Assembly (NCBI RefSeq): GCF_000004195.4 | Contig: NC_030677.2 | Span: forward strand, 43,959,142 to 44,023,141 | DNA length: 64,000 nt | Origin: Xenopus tropicalis | Taxonomy: Eukaryota > Chordata > Amphibia > Anura > Pipidae | Direction: 5' to 3' | Shown here: positions 23,810 to 36,700 of the stretch, one piece after another | Position numbering within the stretch: position 1 is the stretch's first letter | How the letters are laid out: each line of letters begins with the position of its first letter | Program-made: the position numbers and the translations under genes | Notes under the pieces: generated by a model | Told to the model about the DNA's origin: nothing | Seen by the model: the letters and a program-made list of their open reading frames with translations, nothing else | The model's database searches: none

Positions 23810-25088
23810 CAGGTAAGGAATCCCTTATCCAGAAAGTTCAGAATTACGGAATGGCCATCTCACAATAACTCCATTAGAAGCAAATACAAGTATAGGATCC
23901 ATTATCCAGAATGCTCGGGTCCAAGGGTATTCCGGATAAGGGGTCTTTCCGTAATTTGGATCTCCATACCTTAAGTCTACTAAATAATTGATAAAACATT
24001 TATAAAACTTAATAGGATTGTTTTGCACCCAATAAGGATTATTTATATCTTAGTTGGGATCAATTACAAGGTACTGTTTTATTATTACAGAGAAAAAATA
24101 AATCAGTTTTTAGATTCTGAAGTATGTGATTAAAACAGAGTCTATGGGAGACCGGCTTTCTGTTATTCGGTGGTTTCTGGATAACGGGTTTCCAGATAAG
24201 GGATCCCATACCTGTAATTCTATTTATTTTTAACTGTTAACTGTTTTTCTCTTTAATAATAAAACAGTACCTTGTACTTGATACCAACTAAGATATAAAT
24301 AATCTATATTGGAGGCAGAACAGTCCTATTGGGTTTATGTCATATTTAAATGATTTTTAGCAGACTTACATTACGGAGATCTAAATTACGGAAAGATCCC
24401 TTATCCGGAAAACCCCAGGTCCCGAGAATTCTGGATAACAGGTCCCATTTCTGTAAATGGTGTGTATGAACTAATGTATTGCACTTTAGAGAAGAAGAGG
24501 CACAGAATGACAGACTGGGGAAGAGAAGATGTACTGAATTAGAAATTAGGGAGACAACTAGTAAATGGGATGTTAAATAGTAATCAAATGAATCAGTGTG
24601 TATGATGTAGTACAGGTAAGGGATATCTTATCCAGAAAGTTCCAAATTACGGAAAGGCCATCTCACATAGACTCCATTATAAGCAAATAATTGTAATTTT
24701 TAAAATTGATTCCTTTTTTCTCTGTAATAATAAAACAGGACCTTGTACTTGATCCCAACTAAGAAATAGTTAATCTATATTGGAGGCAGAACAGTCCTAT
24801 TGGGTTTATTTCATATTTAAATGACTTTTAGCAGACTTAAGTTAGGGAGATCTAAATTACGGAAAGATCCCTTATCCGGAAAACCCCAGGTCCCGGGAAT
24901 TCTGGATAACAGGTCCCATTTCTGTAAATGGTGTGTATGAACTAATGTATTGCACATTAGAGAAGAGAAGAAGAGGCACAGAATTACAGACTGGGGAAGA
25001 GAAGATGTACTGAATTAGAAATAAGGGAGACAAATAATAAATGGGATGTTAAAAAGTAATGAAATGAATCAGTGTGTATGATGTAGTA

Positions 25089-25963
25089 CAGGTAAGGAAT
25101 CCCTTATCCAGAAAGTTCCGAATTACGGAAAGGCCATCTCACATAGACTCCATTATAAGCAAATAATTGTAATTTTTAAAATTGATTCCTATTTTTCTCT
25201 GTAATAATAAAACAGTACCTTGTACTTGACCCCAACTAAGAAATAGTTTATCTATTTTGGAGGCAGAACAGTCCTATTGGGTTTATTTCATATTTAAATG
25301 ATTTTTAGCAGACTTACATTAGGGAGATCTAAATTACGGAAAGATCCCTTATCCGGAAAACCCCAGGTCTGAGAATTCTGGATAGCAGGTCCCATTTCTT
25401 TAAATGGTGTGTATGAACTAATGTATTGCACATTAGAGAAGAGAAGAAGAGGCACAGAATTACAGACTGGGGAAGAGAAGATGTACTGAATTAGAAATGA
25501 GGGAGACAACTAGTAAATGGGAAAGAGCACAGAATGCTAAGCTGTTAACACCCGTTGCATGATGGTAGGAGCACCCTGTATTGTAAAGCCTGACTTTACC
25601 ACTCTGGAGAGACAGGGATATCCACTCCCAGCCATGAGTTTTTTCGCGGAAACCTGTGCAGCCCTGGATCAGCCAAAGCTTCTCCTGGCAACCCATGGTG
25701 GGAGAAGTACCCTGTGTGGCAAGGCCAACTTTACCCCTCACATTGCAGCAAGCCTGACTTTACCCCTCAATAGAGCAGTGACACTCCTCAACCCTCATGC
25801 TCCGAGTGATCTGGCACTACCGTCTGTCCTCCGTAAAGGGGTATGCCTTCTTCCCCACGTTACAGTCGAGCTGGGCTGCAGACGGGACAAGTAGCGAAAA
25901 GCTTAGCTTCTGGCTTGTGGGTGTTAAACAGTAATGAAAGGAATCAGTGTGTATGATGTAGTA
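25089..25963. repeat. C monomer (875 bp), representative
   Basis: Same MITE and tail as B, but the tail is interrupted between AAATGGGA and TGTTAAA by a 398-399-bp GC-rich block (25523-25921). Twelve complete copies (870-876 bp) and two partial ones at the array ends. C almost always stands before A. Confidence 0.93.
25523..25921 (+). other. GC-rich C-block with a recurrent 111-codon frame
   Basis: Present in 14 monomers and clearly richer in GC than the rest of the array. A plus-strand frame of 111 codons (25559-25894 here) starts MMVGAPCIVKPDFTT and is open in ten copies. It is broken in the others: an extra T in a T-run near 31205 and near 40725, a TGA near 33358, and truncation at 50646. 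I recognise no domain. The block contains three diverged copies of a GCCTGACTTTACC-type motif. Independent breaks argue against selection on a protein; intactness elsewhere can be explained by homogenisation. No tRNA-type A/B boxes were convincing. Confidence 0.75.
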
Positions 25964-26787
25964 CAGGTAGGGGATCCCTTATCCGGAAACCCATTATCCA
26001 GAAAGTTCAGAATTACGGAATGGCCATCTCACAATAACTCCATTAGAAGCAAATACAAGTATAGGATCCATTATCCAGAATGCTCGGGTCCAAGGGTATT
26101 CCGGATAAGGGGTCTTTCCGTAATTTGGATCTCCATACCTTAAGTCTACTAAAAAATTTATAAAACATTTATAAAACTTAATAGGATTGTTTTGCACCCA
26201 ATAAGGATTATTTATATCTTAGTTGGGATCAATTACAAGGTACTGTTTTATTATTACAGAGAAAAAATAAATCAGTTTTTAGATTCTGAAGTATGTGATT
26301 AAAATGGAGTCTATGGGAGACCGGCTTTCTGTTATTCGGTGGTTTCTGGATAACGGGTTTCCAGATAAGGGATCCCATACCTGTAATTCTATTTATTTTT
26401 TAACTGTTAACTGCTTTTCTCTTTAATAATAAAACAGTACCTTGTACTTGATACCAACTAAGATATAAATAATCTATATTGGAGGCAGAACAGTCCTATT
26501 GGGTTTTTGTCATATTTAAATGATTTTTAGCAGACTTACATTACGGAGATCTAAATTACGGAAAGATCCCTTATCCGGAAAACCCCAGGTCCCGAGAATT
26601 CTGGATAACAGGTCCCATTTCTGTAAATGGTGTGTATGAACTAATGTATTGCACTTTAGAGAAGAGAAGAAGAGGCACAGAATGACAGACTGGGGAAGAG
26701 AAGATGTACTGAATTAGAAATAAGGGAGACAAATAGTAAATGGGATGTTAAAAAGTAATGAAATGAATCAGTGTGTATGATGTAGTA
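25964..26787. repeat. A monomer (about 821 bp), representative
   Basis: Skeleton of B with a full 328-bp MITE (26056-26383) inserted at a TA inside the first MITE. B reads GCAAATAATTGTAA at that point; A reads GCAAATA, then the MITE, then TAATTCTA, so the TA is duplicated. A also keeps about 20 bp of MITE sequence (CCGGAAACCCATTATCCAG region) missing from B. Fifteen copies of 803-824 bp; the 803-bp copy at 23810 lacks those 20 bp. Confidence 0.93.
26056..26383. mobile_element. Nested 328-bp MITE inside A monomer, representative
   Basis: Starts CAAGTATAGGATCC, ends GGGATCCCATACCTG, TA on both sides. Exactly as long as the solitary copies at 17889 and 52507. It was carried passively to all 15 A monomers by array amplification. 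Since the sequence is shared by all A copies, one insertion event suffices. Confidence 0.9.
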
Positions 26788-29700
26788 CAGGTAAGGAATC
26801 CCTTATCCAGAAAGTTCCGAATTACGGAAAGGCCATCTCACATAGACTCCATTATAAGCAAATAATTGTAATTTTTAAAATTGATCCCTATTTTTCTCTG
26901 TAATAATAAAACAGTACCTTGTACTTGACCCCAACTAAGAAATAGTTTATCTATTTTGGAGGCAGAACAGTCCTATTGGGTTTATTTCATATTTAAATGA
27001 TTTTTAGCAGACTTACATTAGGGAGATCTAAATTACGGAAAGATCCCTTATCCGGAAAACCCCAGGTCTGAGAATTCTGGATAGCAGGTCCCATTTCTTT
27101 AAATGGTGTGTATGAACTAATGTATTGCACATTAGAGAAGAGACGAAGAGGCACAGAATTACAGACTGGGGAAGAGAAGATGTACTGAATTAGAAATGAG
27201 GGAGACAACTAGTAAATGGGAAAGAGCACAGAATGCTAAGCTGTTAACACCCGTTGCATGATGGTAGGAGCACCCTGTATTGTAAAGCCTGACTTTACCA
27301 CTCTGGAGAGACAGGGATATCCACTCCCAGCCATGAGTTTTTTCGCGGAAACCTGTGCAGCCCTGGATCAGCCAAAGCTTCTCCTGGCAACCCATGGTGG
27401 GAGAAGTACCCTGTGTGGCAAGGCCAACTTTACCCCTCACATTGCAGCAAGCCTGACTTTACCCCTCAATAGAGCAGTGACACTCCTCAACCCTCATGCT
27501 CCGAGTGATCTGGCACTACCGTCTGTCCTCCGTAAAGGGGTATGCCTTCTTCCCCACGTTACAGTCGAGCTGGGCTGCAGACGGGACAAGTAGCGAAAAG
27601 CTTAGCTTCTGGCTTGTGGGTGTTAAACAGTAATGAAAGGAATCAGTGTGTATGATGTAGTACAGGTAGGGGATCCCTTATCCGGAAACCCATTATCCAG
27701 AAAGTTCAGAATTACGGAATGGCCATCTCACAATAACTCCATTAGAAGCAAATACAAGTATAGGATCCATTATCCAGAATGCTCGGGTCCAAGGGTATTC
27801 CGGATAAGGGGTCTTTCCGTAATTTGGATCTCCATACCTTAAGTCTACTAAATAATTGATAAAACATTTATAAAACCCAATAGGATTGTTTTGCATCCAA
27901 TAAGGATTATTTATATCTTAGTTGGGATCAATTACAAGGTACTGTTTTATTATTACAGAGAAAAAATAAATCAGTTTTTAGATTCTGAAGTATGTGATTA
28001 AAATGGAGTCTATGGGAGACCGGCTTTCTGTTATTCGGTGGTTTCTGGATAACGGGTTTCCAGATAAGGGATCCCATACCTCTAATTCTATTTTTTTAAA
28101 CTGTTTCCCTTTTTCTCTGTAATAATAAAACAGTACCTTGTACTTGATCCCAACTAAGATATAAATAATCTATATTGGAGGCAGAACAGTCCTATTGGGT
28201 TTATGTCATATTTAAATGATTTTTAGCAGACTTACATTACGGAGATCTAAATTACGGAAAGATCCCTTATCCGGAAAACCCCAGGTCCCGAGAATTCTGG
28301 ATAACAGGTCCCGTTTCTGTAAATGGTGTGTATGAACTAATGTATTGCACTTTAGAGAAGAGAAGAAGAGGCACAGAATGACAGACTGGGGAAGAGAAGA
28401 TGTACTGAATTAGAAATCAGGGAGACAACTAGTAAATGGGATGTTAAATAGTAATCAAATGAATCAGTGTGTATGATGTAGTACAGGTAAGGGATCCCTT
28501 ATCCAGAAAGTTCCGAATTACGGAAAGGCCATCTCACATAGACTCCATTATAAGCAAATAATTGTAATTTTTAAAATTGATTCCTTTTTTTCTCTGTAAT
28601 AATAAAACAGTACCTTGTACTTGATCCCAACTAAGAAATAGTTAATCTATATTGGAGGCAGAACAGTCCTATTGGGTTTATTTCATATTTAAATGACTTT
28701 TAGCAGACTTAAGTTAGGGAGATCTAAATTACGGAAAGATCCCTTATCCGGAAAACCCCAGGTCCCGGGAATTCTGGATAACAGGTCCCATTTCTGTAAA
28801 TGGTGTGTATGAACTAATGTATTGCACATTAGAGAAGAGAAGAAGAGGCACAGAATTACAGACTGGGGAAGAGAAGATGTACTGAATTAGAAATAAGGGA
28901 GACAAATAGTAAATGGGATGTTAAAAAGTAATGAAATGAATCAGTGTGTATGATGTAGTACAGGTAAGGAATCCCTTATCCAGAAAGTTCCGAATTACGG
29001 AAAGGCCATCTCACATAGACTCCATTATAAGCAAATAATTGTAATTTTTAAAATTGATTCCTATTTTTCTCTGTAATAATAAAACAGTACCTTGTACTTG
29101 ACCCCAACTAAGAAATAGTTTATCTATTTTGGAGGCAGAACAGTCCTATTGGGTTTATTTCATATTTAAATGATTTTTAGCAGACTTACATTAGGGAGAT
29201 CTAAATTACGGAAAGATCCCTTATCCGGAAAACCCCAGGTCTGAGAATTCTGGATAGCAGGTCCCATTTCTTTAAATGGTGTGTATGAACTAATGTATTG
29301 CACATTAGAGAAGAGAAGAAGAGGCACAGAATTACAGACTGGGGAAGAGAAGATGTACTGAATTAGAAATGAGGGAGACAACTAGTAAATGGGAAAGAGC
29401 ACAGAATGCTAAGCTGTTAACACCCGTTGCATGATGGTAGGAGCACCCTGTATTGTAAAGCCTGACTTTACCACTCTGGAGAGACAGGGATATCCACTCC
29501 CAGCCATGAGTTTTTTCGCGGAAACCTGTGCAGCCCTGGATCAGCCAAAGCTTCTCCTGGCAACCCATGGTGGGAGAAGTACCCTGTGTGGCAAGGCCAA
29601 CTTTACCCCTCACATTGCAGCAAGCCTGACTTTACCCCTCAATAGAGCAGTGACACTCCTCAACCCTCATGCTCCGAGTGATCTGGCACTACCGTCTGTC

Positions 29701-32700
29701 CTCCGTAAAGGGGTATGCCTTCTTCCCCACGTTACAGTCGAGCTGGGCTGCAGACGGGACAAGTAGCGAAAAGCTTAGCTTCTGGCTTGTGGGTGTTAAA
29801 CAGTAATGAAAGGAATCAGTGTGTATGATGTAGTACAGGTAGGGGATCCCTTATCCGGAAACCCATTATCCAGAAAGTTCAGAATTACGGAATGGCCATC
29901 TCACAATAACTCCATTAGAAGCAAATACAAGTATAGGATCCATTATCCAGAATGCTCGGGTCCAAGGGTATTCCGGATAAGGGGTCTTTCCGTAATTTGG
30001 ATCTCCATACCTTAAGTCTACTAAATAATTGATAAAACATTTATAAAACCCAATAGGATTGTTTTGCATCCAATAAGGATTATTTATATCTTAGTTGGGA
30101 TCAATTACAAGGTACTGTTTTATTATTACAGAGAAAAAATAAATCAGTTTTTAGATTCTGAAGTATGTGATTAAAATGGAGTCTATGGGAGACCGGCTTT
30201 CTGTTATTCGGTGGTTTCTGGATAACGGGTTTCCAGATAAGGGATCCCATACCTGTAATTCTATTTTTTTAAACTGTTTCCCTTTTTCTCTGTAATAATA
30301 AAACAGTACCTTGTACTTGATACCAACTAAGATATAAATAATCTATATTGGAGGCAGAACAGTCCTATTGGGTTTATGTCATATTTAAATGATTTTTAGC
30401 AGACTTACATTACGGAAATCTAAATTACGGAAAGATCCCTTATCCGGAAAACCCCAGGTCCCGAGAATTCTGGATAACAGGTCCCATTTCTGTAAATGGT
30501 GTGTATGAACTAATGTATTGCACTTTAGAGAAGAGAAGAAGAGGCACAGAATGACAGACTGGGGAAGAGAAGATGTACTGAATTAGAAATGAGGGAGACA
30601 ACTAGTAAATGGGATGTTAAATAGTAATCAAATGAATCAGTATATATGATGTAGTACAGGTAAGGGATCCCTTATCCAGAAAGTTCCGAATTACGGAAAG
30701 GCCATCTCACATAGACTCCATTATAAGCAAATAATTGTAATTTTTAAAATTGATTCCTTTTTTTCTCTGTAATAATAAAACAGTACCTTGTACTTGATCC
30801 CAACTAAGAAATAGTTAATCTATATTGGAGGCAGAACAGTCCTATTGGGTTTATTTCATTTTTAAATGACTTTTAGCAGACTTAAGTTAGGGAGATCTAA
30901 ATTACGGAAAGGTCCCTTATCCGGAAAACCCCAGGTCTGAGAATTCTGGATAGCAGGTCCCATTTCTTTAAATGGTGTGTATGAACTAATGTATTGCACA
31001 TTAGAGAAGAGACGAAGAGGCACAGAATTACAGACTGGGGAAGAGAAGATGTACTGAATTAGAAATGAGGGAGACAACTAGTAAATGGGAAAGAGCACAG
31101 AATGCTAAGCTGTTAACACCCGTTGCATGATGGTAGGAGCACCCTGTATTGTAAAGCCTGACTTTACCACTCTGGAGAGACAGGGATATCCACTCCCAGC
31201 CATGAGTTTTTTTCGCGGAAACCTGTGCAGCCCTGGATCAGCCAAAGCTTCTCCTGGCAACCCATGGTGGGAGAAGTACCCTGTGTGGCAAGGCCAACTT
31301 TACCCCTCACATTGCAGCAAGCCTGACTTTACCCCTCAATAGAGCAGTGACACTCCTCAACCCTCATGCTCCGAGTGATCTGGCACTACCGTCTGTCCTC
31401 CGTAAAGGGGTATGCCTTCTTCCCCACGTTACAGTCGAGCTGGGCTGCAGACGGGACAAGTAGCGAAAAGCTTAGCTTCTGGCTTGTGGGTGTTAAACAG
31501 TAATGAAAGGAATCAGTGTGTATGATGTAGTACAGGTAGGGGATCCCTTATCCGGAAACCCATTATCCAGAAAGTTCAGAATTACGGAATGGCCATCTCA
31601 CAATAACTCCATTAGAAGCAAATACAAGTATAGGATCCATTATCCAGAATGCTCGGGTCCAAGGGTATTCCGGATAAGGGGTCTTTCCGTAATTTGGATC
31701 TCCATACCTTAAGTCTACTAAATAATTGATAAAACATTTATAAAACCCAATAGGATTGTTTTGCATCCAATAAGGATTATTTATATCTTAGTTGGGATCA
31801 ATTACAAGGTACTGTTTTATTATTACAGAGAAAAAATAAATCAGTTTTTAGATTCTGAAGTATGTGATTAAAATGGAGTCTATGGGAGACCGGCTTTCTG
31901 TTATTCGGTGGTTTCTGGATAACGGGTTTCCAGATAAGGGATCCCATACCTCTAATTCTATTTTTTTAAACTGTTTCCCTTTTTCTCTGTAATAATAAAA
32001 CAGTACCTTGTACTTGATCCCAACTAAGATATAAATAATCTATATTGGAGGCAGAACAGTCCTATTGGGTTTATGTCATATTTAAATGATTTTTAGCAGA
32101 CTTACATTACGGAGATCTAAATTACGGAAAGATCCCTTATCCGGAAAACCCCAGGTCCCGAGAATTCTGGATAACAGGTCCCGTTTCTGTAAATGGTGTG
32201 TATGAACTAATGTATTGCACTTTAGAGAAGAGAAGAAGAGGCACAGAATGACAGACTGGGGAAGAGAAGATGTACTGAATTAGAAATCAGGGAGACAACT
32301 AGTAAATGGGATGTTAAATAGTAATCAAATGAATCAGTGTGTATGATGTAGTACAGGTAAGGGATCCCTTATCCAGAAAGTTCCGAATTACGGAAAGGCC
32401 ATCTCACATAGACTCCATTATAAGCAAATAATTGTAATTTTAAAATTGATTCCTTTTTTTCTCTGTAATAATAAAACAGTACCTTGTACTTGATCCCAAC
32501 TAAGAAATAGTTAATCTATATTGGAGGCAGAACAGTCCTATTGGGTTTATTTCATATTTAAATGACTTTTAGCAGACTTAAGTTAGGGAGATCTAAATTA
32601 CGGAAAGATCCCTTATCCGGAAAACCCCAGGTCCCGGGAATTCTGGATAACAGGTCCCATTTCTGTAAATGGTGTGTATGAACTAATGTATTGCACATTA

Positions 32701-33704
32701 GAGAAGAGAAGAAGAGGCACAGAATTACAGACTGGGGAAGAGAAGATGTACTGAATTAGAAATAAGGGAGACAAATAGTAAATGGGATGTTAAAAAGTAA
32801 TGAAATGAATCAGTGTGTATGATGTAGTACAGGTAAGGAATCCCTTATCCAGAAAGTTCCGAATTACGGAAAGGCCATCTCACATAGACTCCATTATAAG
32901 CAAATAATTGTAATTTTTAAAATTGATTCCTATTTTTCTCTGTAATAATAAAACAGTACCTTGTACTTGACCCCAACTAAGAAATAGTTTATCTATTTTG
33001 GAGGCAGAACAGTCCTATTGGGTTTATTTCATATTTAAATGATTTTTAGCAGACTTACATTAGGGAGATCTAAATTACGGAAAGATCCCTTATCCGGAAA
33101 ACCCCAGGTCTGAGAATTCTGGATAGCAGGTCCCATTTCTTTAAATGGTGTGTATGAACTAATGTATTGCACATTAGAGAAGAGAAGAAGAGGCACAGAA
33201 TTACAGACTGGGGAAGAGAAGATGTACTGAATTAGAAATGAGGGAGACAACTAGTAAATGGGAAAGAGCACAGAATGCTAAGCTGTTAACACCCGTTGCA
33301 TGATGGTAGGAGCACCCTGTATTGTAAAGCCTGACTTTACCACTCTGGAGAGACAGTGATATCCACTCCCAGCCATGAGTTTTTTCGCGGAAACCTGTGC
33401 AGCCCTGGATCAGCCAAAGCTTCTCCTGGCAACCCATGGTGGGAGAAGTACCCTGTGTGGCAAGGCCAACTTTACCCCTCACATTGCAGCAAGCCTGACT
33501 TTACCCCTCAATAGAGCAGTGACACTCCTCAACCCTCATGCTCCGAGTGATCTGGCACTACCGTCTGTCCTCCGTAAAGGGGTATGCCTTCTTCCCCACG
33601 TTACAGTCGAGCTGGGCTGCAGACGGGACAAGTAGCGAAAAGCTTAGCTTCTGGCTTGTGGGTGTTAAACAGTAATGAAAGGAATCAGTGTGTATGATGT
33701 AGTA

Positions 33705-36700
33705 CAGGTAGGGGATCCCTTATCCGGAAACCCATTATCCAGAAAGTTCAGAATTACGGAATGGCCATCTCACAATAACTCCATTAGAAGCAAATACAAG
33801 TATAGGATCCATTATCCAGAATGCTCGGGTCCAAGGGTATTCCGGATAAGGGGTCTTTCCGTAATTTGGATCTCCATACCTTAAGTCTACTAAATAATTG
33901 ATAAAACATTTATAAAACTTAATAGGATTGTTTTGCACCCAATAAGGATTATTTATATCTTAGTTGGGATCAATTACAAGGTACTGTTTTATTATTACAG
34001 AGAAAAAATAAATCAGTTTTTAGATTCTGAAGTATGTGATTAAAACAGAGTCTATGGGAGACCGGCTTTCTGTTATTCGGTGGTTTCTGGATAACGGGTT
34101 TCCAGATAAGGGATCCCATACCTGTAATTCTATTTATTTTTTAACTGTTAACTGTTTTTCTCTTTAATAATAAAACAGTACCTTGTACTTGATACCAACT
34201 AAGATATAAATAATCTATATTGGAGGCAGAACAGTCCTATTGGGTTTATGTCATATTTAAATGATTTTTAGCAGACTTACATTACGGAGATCTAAATTAC
34301 GGAAAGATCCCTTATCCGGAAAACCCCAGGTCCCGAGAATTCTGGATAACAGGTCCCATTTCTGTAAATGGTGTGTATGAACTAATGTATTGCACTTTAG
34401 AGAAGAAGAGGCACAGAATGACAGACTGGGGAAGAGAAGATGTACTGAATTAGAAATTAGGGAGACAACTAGTAAATGGGATGTTAAATAGTAATCAAAT
34501 GAATCAGTGTGTATGATGTAGTACAGGTAAGGGATATCTTATCCAGAAAGTTCCAAATTACGGAAAGGCCATCTCACATAGACTCCATTATAAGCAAATA
34601 ATTGTAATTTTTAAAATTGATTCCTTTTTTTCTCTGTAATAATAAAACAGGACCTTGTACTTGATCCCAACTAAGAAATAGTTAATCTATATTGGAGGCA
34701 GAACAGTCCTATTGGGTTTATTTCATATTTAAATGACTTTTAGCAGACTTAAGTTAGGGAGATCTAAATTACGGAAAGATCCCTTATCCGGAAAACCCCA
34801 GGTCCCGGGAATTCTGGATAACAGGTCCCATTTCTGTAAATGGTGTGTATGAACTAATGTATTGCACATTAGAGAAGAGAAGAAGAGGCACAGAATTACA
34901 GACTGGGGAAGAGAAGATGTACTGAATTAGAAATAAGGGAGACAAATAATAAATGGGATGTTAAAAAGTAATGAAATGAATCAGTGTGTATGATGTAGTA
35001 CAGGTAAGGAATCCCTTATCCAGAAAGTTCCGAATTACGGAAAGGCCATCTCACATAGACTCCATTATAAGCAAATAATTGTAATTTTTAAAATTGATTC
35101 CTTTTTTTCTCTGTAATAATAAAACAGGACCTTGTACTTGATCCCAACTAAGAAATAGTTAATCTATATTGGAGGCAGAACAGTCCTATTGGGTTTATTT
35201 CATATTTAAATGACTTTTAGCAGACTTAAGTTAGGTAGATCTAAATTACGGAAAGATCCCTTATCCGGAAAACCCCAGGTCCCGGGAATTCTGGATAACA
35301 GGTCCCATTTCTGTAAATGGTGTGTATGAACTAATGTATTGCACTTTAGAGAAGAGAAGAAGAGGCACAGAATTACAGACTGGGGAAGAGAAGATGTACT
35401 GAATTAGAAATAAGGGAGACAAATAGTAAATGGGATGTTAAAAAGTAATGAAATGAATCAGTGTGTATGATGTAGTACAGGTAGGGGATCCCTTATCCGG
35501 AAACCCATTATCCAGAAAGTTCAGAATTACGGAATGGCCATCTCACAATAACTCCATTAGAAGCAAATACAAGTATAGGATCCATTATCCAGAATGCTCG
35601 GGTCCAAGGGTATTCCGGATAAGGGGTCTTTCCGTAATTTGGATCTCCATACCTTAAGTCTACTAAAAAATTTATAAAACATTTATAAAACTTAATAGGA
35701 TTGTTTTGCACCCAATAAGGATTATTTATATCTTAGTTGGGATCAATTACAAGGTACTGTTTTATTATTACAGAGAAAAAATAAATCAGTTTTTAGATTC
35801 TGAAGTATGTGATTAAAATGGAGTCTATGGGAGACCGGCTTTCTGTTATTCGGTGGTTTCTGGATAACGGGTTTACAGATAAGGGATCCCATACCTGTAA
35901 TTCTATTTATTTTTTAACTGTTAACTGTTTTTCTCTTTAATAATAAAACAGTACCTTGTACTTGATACCAACTAAGATATAAATAATCTATATTGGAGGC
36001 AGAACAGTCCTATTGGGTTTTTGTCATATTTAAATGATTTTTAGCAGACTTACATTACGGAGATCTAAATTACGGAAAGATCCCTTATCCGGAAAACCAC
36101 AGGTCCCGAGAATTCTGGATAACAGGTCCCATTTCTGTAAATGGTGTGTATGAACTAATGTATTGCACTTTAGAGAAGAGAAGAAGAGGCACAGAATGAC
36201 AGACTGGGGAAGAGAAGATGTACTGAATTAGAAATCAGGGAGACAAATAGTAAATGGGATGTTAAAAAGTAATGAAATGAATCAGTGTGTATGATGTAGT
36301 ACATGTAAGGGATCCCTTATCCAGAAAGTTCCGAATTACGGAAAGGCCATCTCACATAGACTCCATTATAAGCAAATAATTGTAATTTTTAAAATTGATT
36401 CCTATTTTTCTCTGTAATAATAAAACAGTACCTTGTACTTGACCCCAACTAAGAAATAGTTTATCTATTTTGGAGGCAGAACAGTCCTATTGGGTTTATT
36501 TCATATTTAAATGATTTTTAGCAGACTTACATTAGGGAGATCTAAATTACGGAAAGATCCCTTATCCGGAAAACCCCAGGTCTGAGAATTCTGGATAGCA
36601 GGTCCCATTTCTTTAAATGGTGTGTATGAACTAATGTATTGCACATTAGAGAAGAGAAGAAGAGGCACAGAATTACAGACTGGGGAAGAGAAGATGTACT

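Larger units (their letters stand above)
23810..33704. repeat. Higher-order block 1 (about 9.9 kb)
   Basis: Begins with an A monomer marked by AAAACAGAGTC (near 24133) and followed by a B monomer marked by GGGATATCTTATCC (near 24621). The same marked A-B pair starts blocks at 33705 and 44436. Inside, C monomers marked by TATATATGATG and GACGAAGAGG (30657) recur in block 2 at 40172 and 43561. Confidence 0.75.

Noticed and set aside
25523..25921. C-block as a tRNA, 5S rRNA or other RNA polymerase III gene
   Set aside because: No convincing A and B boxes, no cloverleaf seen by eye, and no T-run terminator at a fitting place.
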